From the NCBI RefSeq assembly GCF_008693075.1, contig NZ_VXKJ01000026.1:17423-81422 (forward strand): a stretch of 64,000 bases of DNA, given 5' to 3'. Shown in pieces: positions 63,144 through 64,000 of this stretch. How positions within the stretch are numbered: the stretch's first letter is position 1; each line of letters starts with the position of its first letter. Source of the DNA: Corynebacterium phocae (lineage in GTDB: Bacteria; Actinomycetota; Actinomycetes; Mycobacteriales; Mycobacteriaceae). The translations under genes were made by a program, and so were the position numbers. The notes beneath the pieces were generated by a model, which had not been told where the DNA came from, did no database searches, and saw only the letters and a list, made by a program, of their open reading frames with translations.

Positions 63144-63570
63144 GTACAAGCGGAGCGGTAACCCCGGGGAGACGGTCAGGACTGACAACCAGAACTGACA
63201 GCCGGAACTGACAGCCGGAACTGAAAGTGAAACTTATTGCGTAGAATTCCGGGCCGAACGAAAGCAGAAACAGGCCAAAGAAGGGACAATCCCAAGGAGG
63301 AACGGATTGGGCAAAAACCCTCCCTTAGCTGTGCATTTAAAGGTGTGCCAAAGGCGAATTTGCAACTTCAGTGGCTATGTCCTAAAGTTATTCGAGTCGC
63401 CAGCGAGGTAGCCGGAAGGTTACAGGCTAGTGACAACTTCTAGATTGCGAAATCGAAATTCCTTGAAAATCTTCGGATTTGACAGTGTGATTGAGACGGA
63501 GTAACTTAGAAAAAGTCCCTGAGACAGAAAATGTCATTATACATGATGTTTGAAGTTGGGGTACGGACGA
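63144..63570. other. Gene-free stretch upstream of the rRNA leader, with a 13-bp repeat
   Basis: ACTGACAGCCGGA occurs three times from 63181 (first copy diverged) with a fourth partial copy. The 68-residue frame near 63237 has no ribosome site or recognisable content. The rRNA promoter at 63479 lies in the right part. Confidence 0.6.
63479..63507 (+). promoter_or_regulatory. Promoter of the rRNA operon
   Basis: TTGACA (63479-63484), a 17-base spacer and TAACTT (63502-63507) form a near-consensus promoter about 480 bases before 16S and about 65 before the antitermination region. Confidence 0.6.
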
Positions 63571-63591
63571 TGTCTGAGAACTCAATAGTGT
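63571..63591 (+). promoter_or_regulatory. rRNA leader antitermination (boxA-type) region
   Basis: TGTCTGAGAACTCAATAGTGT matches the conserved GAGAACTCAATAGTGTG leader element found before mycobacterial and corynebacterial 16S genes. It is expected to recruit Nus factors on the nascent rRNA. Confidence 0.7.
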
Positions 63592-63986
63592 ACCAATGTA
63601 CTTATATAACTTATGGTTGTTTGTGACTTTTTGTTGTTGTGTGCTTGGGTTGTGCCGGTGCCGTTATGTGCGGTGTTGGTTGGTGTGTGCCGGGTGGTGC
63701 CCTTTTCCATATAGGGGTGTCACTGTAAATAATGAGAAATTATTTGGGCTCATACAAGAATCAATCTTAGTTCATTGCAATTTTTTGGTTGCGGTAACTT
63801 TGCTTGCCACTGTTTATCCTCGTCGGATTGGTGGTGAGTGTATTTTTTCTTTATGTAGTAATTTTTGGATAGATATAAGCCAGGCGTATAATGCTTTGCG
63901 TTTTTCGTGAGTGTTTGCGTTGGTTTGTTCTTGATTTTGTTAGGTTTGGGCTTTTCACGGCCTTTTCTTCTTTTTCTTAAAAGAGA
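63592..63986 (+). ncRNA. 16S rRNA precursor leader
   Basis: A T-rich, GTTGTTTGTG-containing stretch between the boxA region and 16S. It will carry the RNase III/E processing sites that pair with the 16S trailer, which lies outside the window. A second promoter-like pair TTGGAT-N16-TATAAT is at 63865-63892. The 104-residue frame here is not a gene. Confidence 0.55.
63865..63892 (+). promoter_or_regulatory. Possible second, 16S-proximal rRNA promoter
   Basis: TTGGAT (63865-63870), 16-base spacer, and a perfect TATAAT (63887-63892), about 95 bases before 16S. Since it lies downstream of the boxA element, transcripts from it would lack that element. Confidence 0.4.
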
Positions 63987-64000
63987 TTTTGTGGAGAGTT
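63987..64000 (+). rRNA. 16S ribosomal RNA, first 14 bases
   Basis: TTTTGTGGAGAGTT is the conserved 5' end of actinobacterial 16S rRNA (continuing in all relatives as TGATCCTGGCTCAG). The window cuts the gene here. Confidence 0.85.

Noticed and set aside
63237..63443. 68-residue frame
   Set aside because: No ribosome site, no hydrophobic or domain signal, and it sits just upstream of the rRNA promoter.
63596..63910. 104-residue frame upstream of 16S
   Set aside because: It lies within the rRNA leader, is Cys/Trp-rich from T-rich DNA, and has no start signals.

Overview
The window is chromosomal DNA of a Corynebacterium, or a very close mycolate-containing actinobacterium. Lineage markers are a RamA-type acetate regulator, a corynomycolyltransferase-type secreted esterase, mycothiol synthase, an LmeA-like protein and DUF3073. 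The block sterol-carrier protein, purF, purM, DUF3073 (reverse), ygfZ (reverse), pabC-like, nitrobindin-fold protein (reverse) matches the Rv0807-Rv0813c order of Mycobacterium tuberculosis. Many genes have a TAnnnT -10 box 6-8 bases before the start codon and no Shine-Dalgarno, so they are probably leaderless, which is common in this group. Base composition is moderately GC-rich except for the cassette at 4137-6226 and the rRNA leader at the right end.

Layout. 1-4131: purine genes (purD 3' end, purB, purC) with cutC and a secreted protein of unknown function. 4137-6226: an AT-richer two-gene insert (APH-fold kinase plus a protein with CorA-like C-terminal topology). 6362-8758: DnaQ-type exonuclease, GNAT, anchored trypsin-like protease. 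8841-11287: a decayed accessory patch (transporter remnant, orphan AbiEi-type regulator, HTH antitoxin, twice-frameshifted PIN toxin). 11327-18488: oligopeptidase B, DUF2334 deacetylase-like protein, small membrane proteins, and a large ExeM/NucH-type extracellular nuclease with collagen-like repeats. 18607-21786: purSQL. 22079-25233: mycolyltransferase-like esterase, hemolysin III family protein, double-hotdog thioesterase. 25259-34056: the conserved purF/purM block, diacylglycerol kinase, LmeA-like protein, MshD. 34119-39300: pstSCAB with an upstream PHO box, and phoU. 39351-42290: dusB, acetate CoA-transferase, tRNA-Lys. 42582-47592: complete urease operon ureABCEFGD. 47589-50608: FecBCD-type metal or siderophore ABC importer with an ArsR regulator and a candidate operator. 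50917-51649: tRNA-Glu, two identical tRNA-Asp, tRNA-Phe. 51708-56060: small GNAT, cysE, cysK, ramA, murA. 56397-63143: a sugar-acid catabolic operon and a divergent SorC-type regulator. 63479-64000: rRNA promoter and leader, with the first bases of 16S rRNA at the edge.

How it works together. Purine synthesis is covered by purD, B, C, S, Q, L, F and M. Pst and PhoU handle phosphate uptake. Urease may be linked to the neighbouring metal importer. CysE and CysK make cysteine. RamA is a global carbon regulator. The most unusual module is the operon at 56397-61974. It looks like the ascorbate (ula) route but has no PTS and no UlaG. Instead it has an MFS transporter, a PfkB kinase and a phosphotriesterase-family protein that could be a sugar-phosphate lactonase. 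Its UlaD homologue has changed three catalytic positions. It may encode an undescribed sugar-acid pathway.
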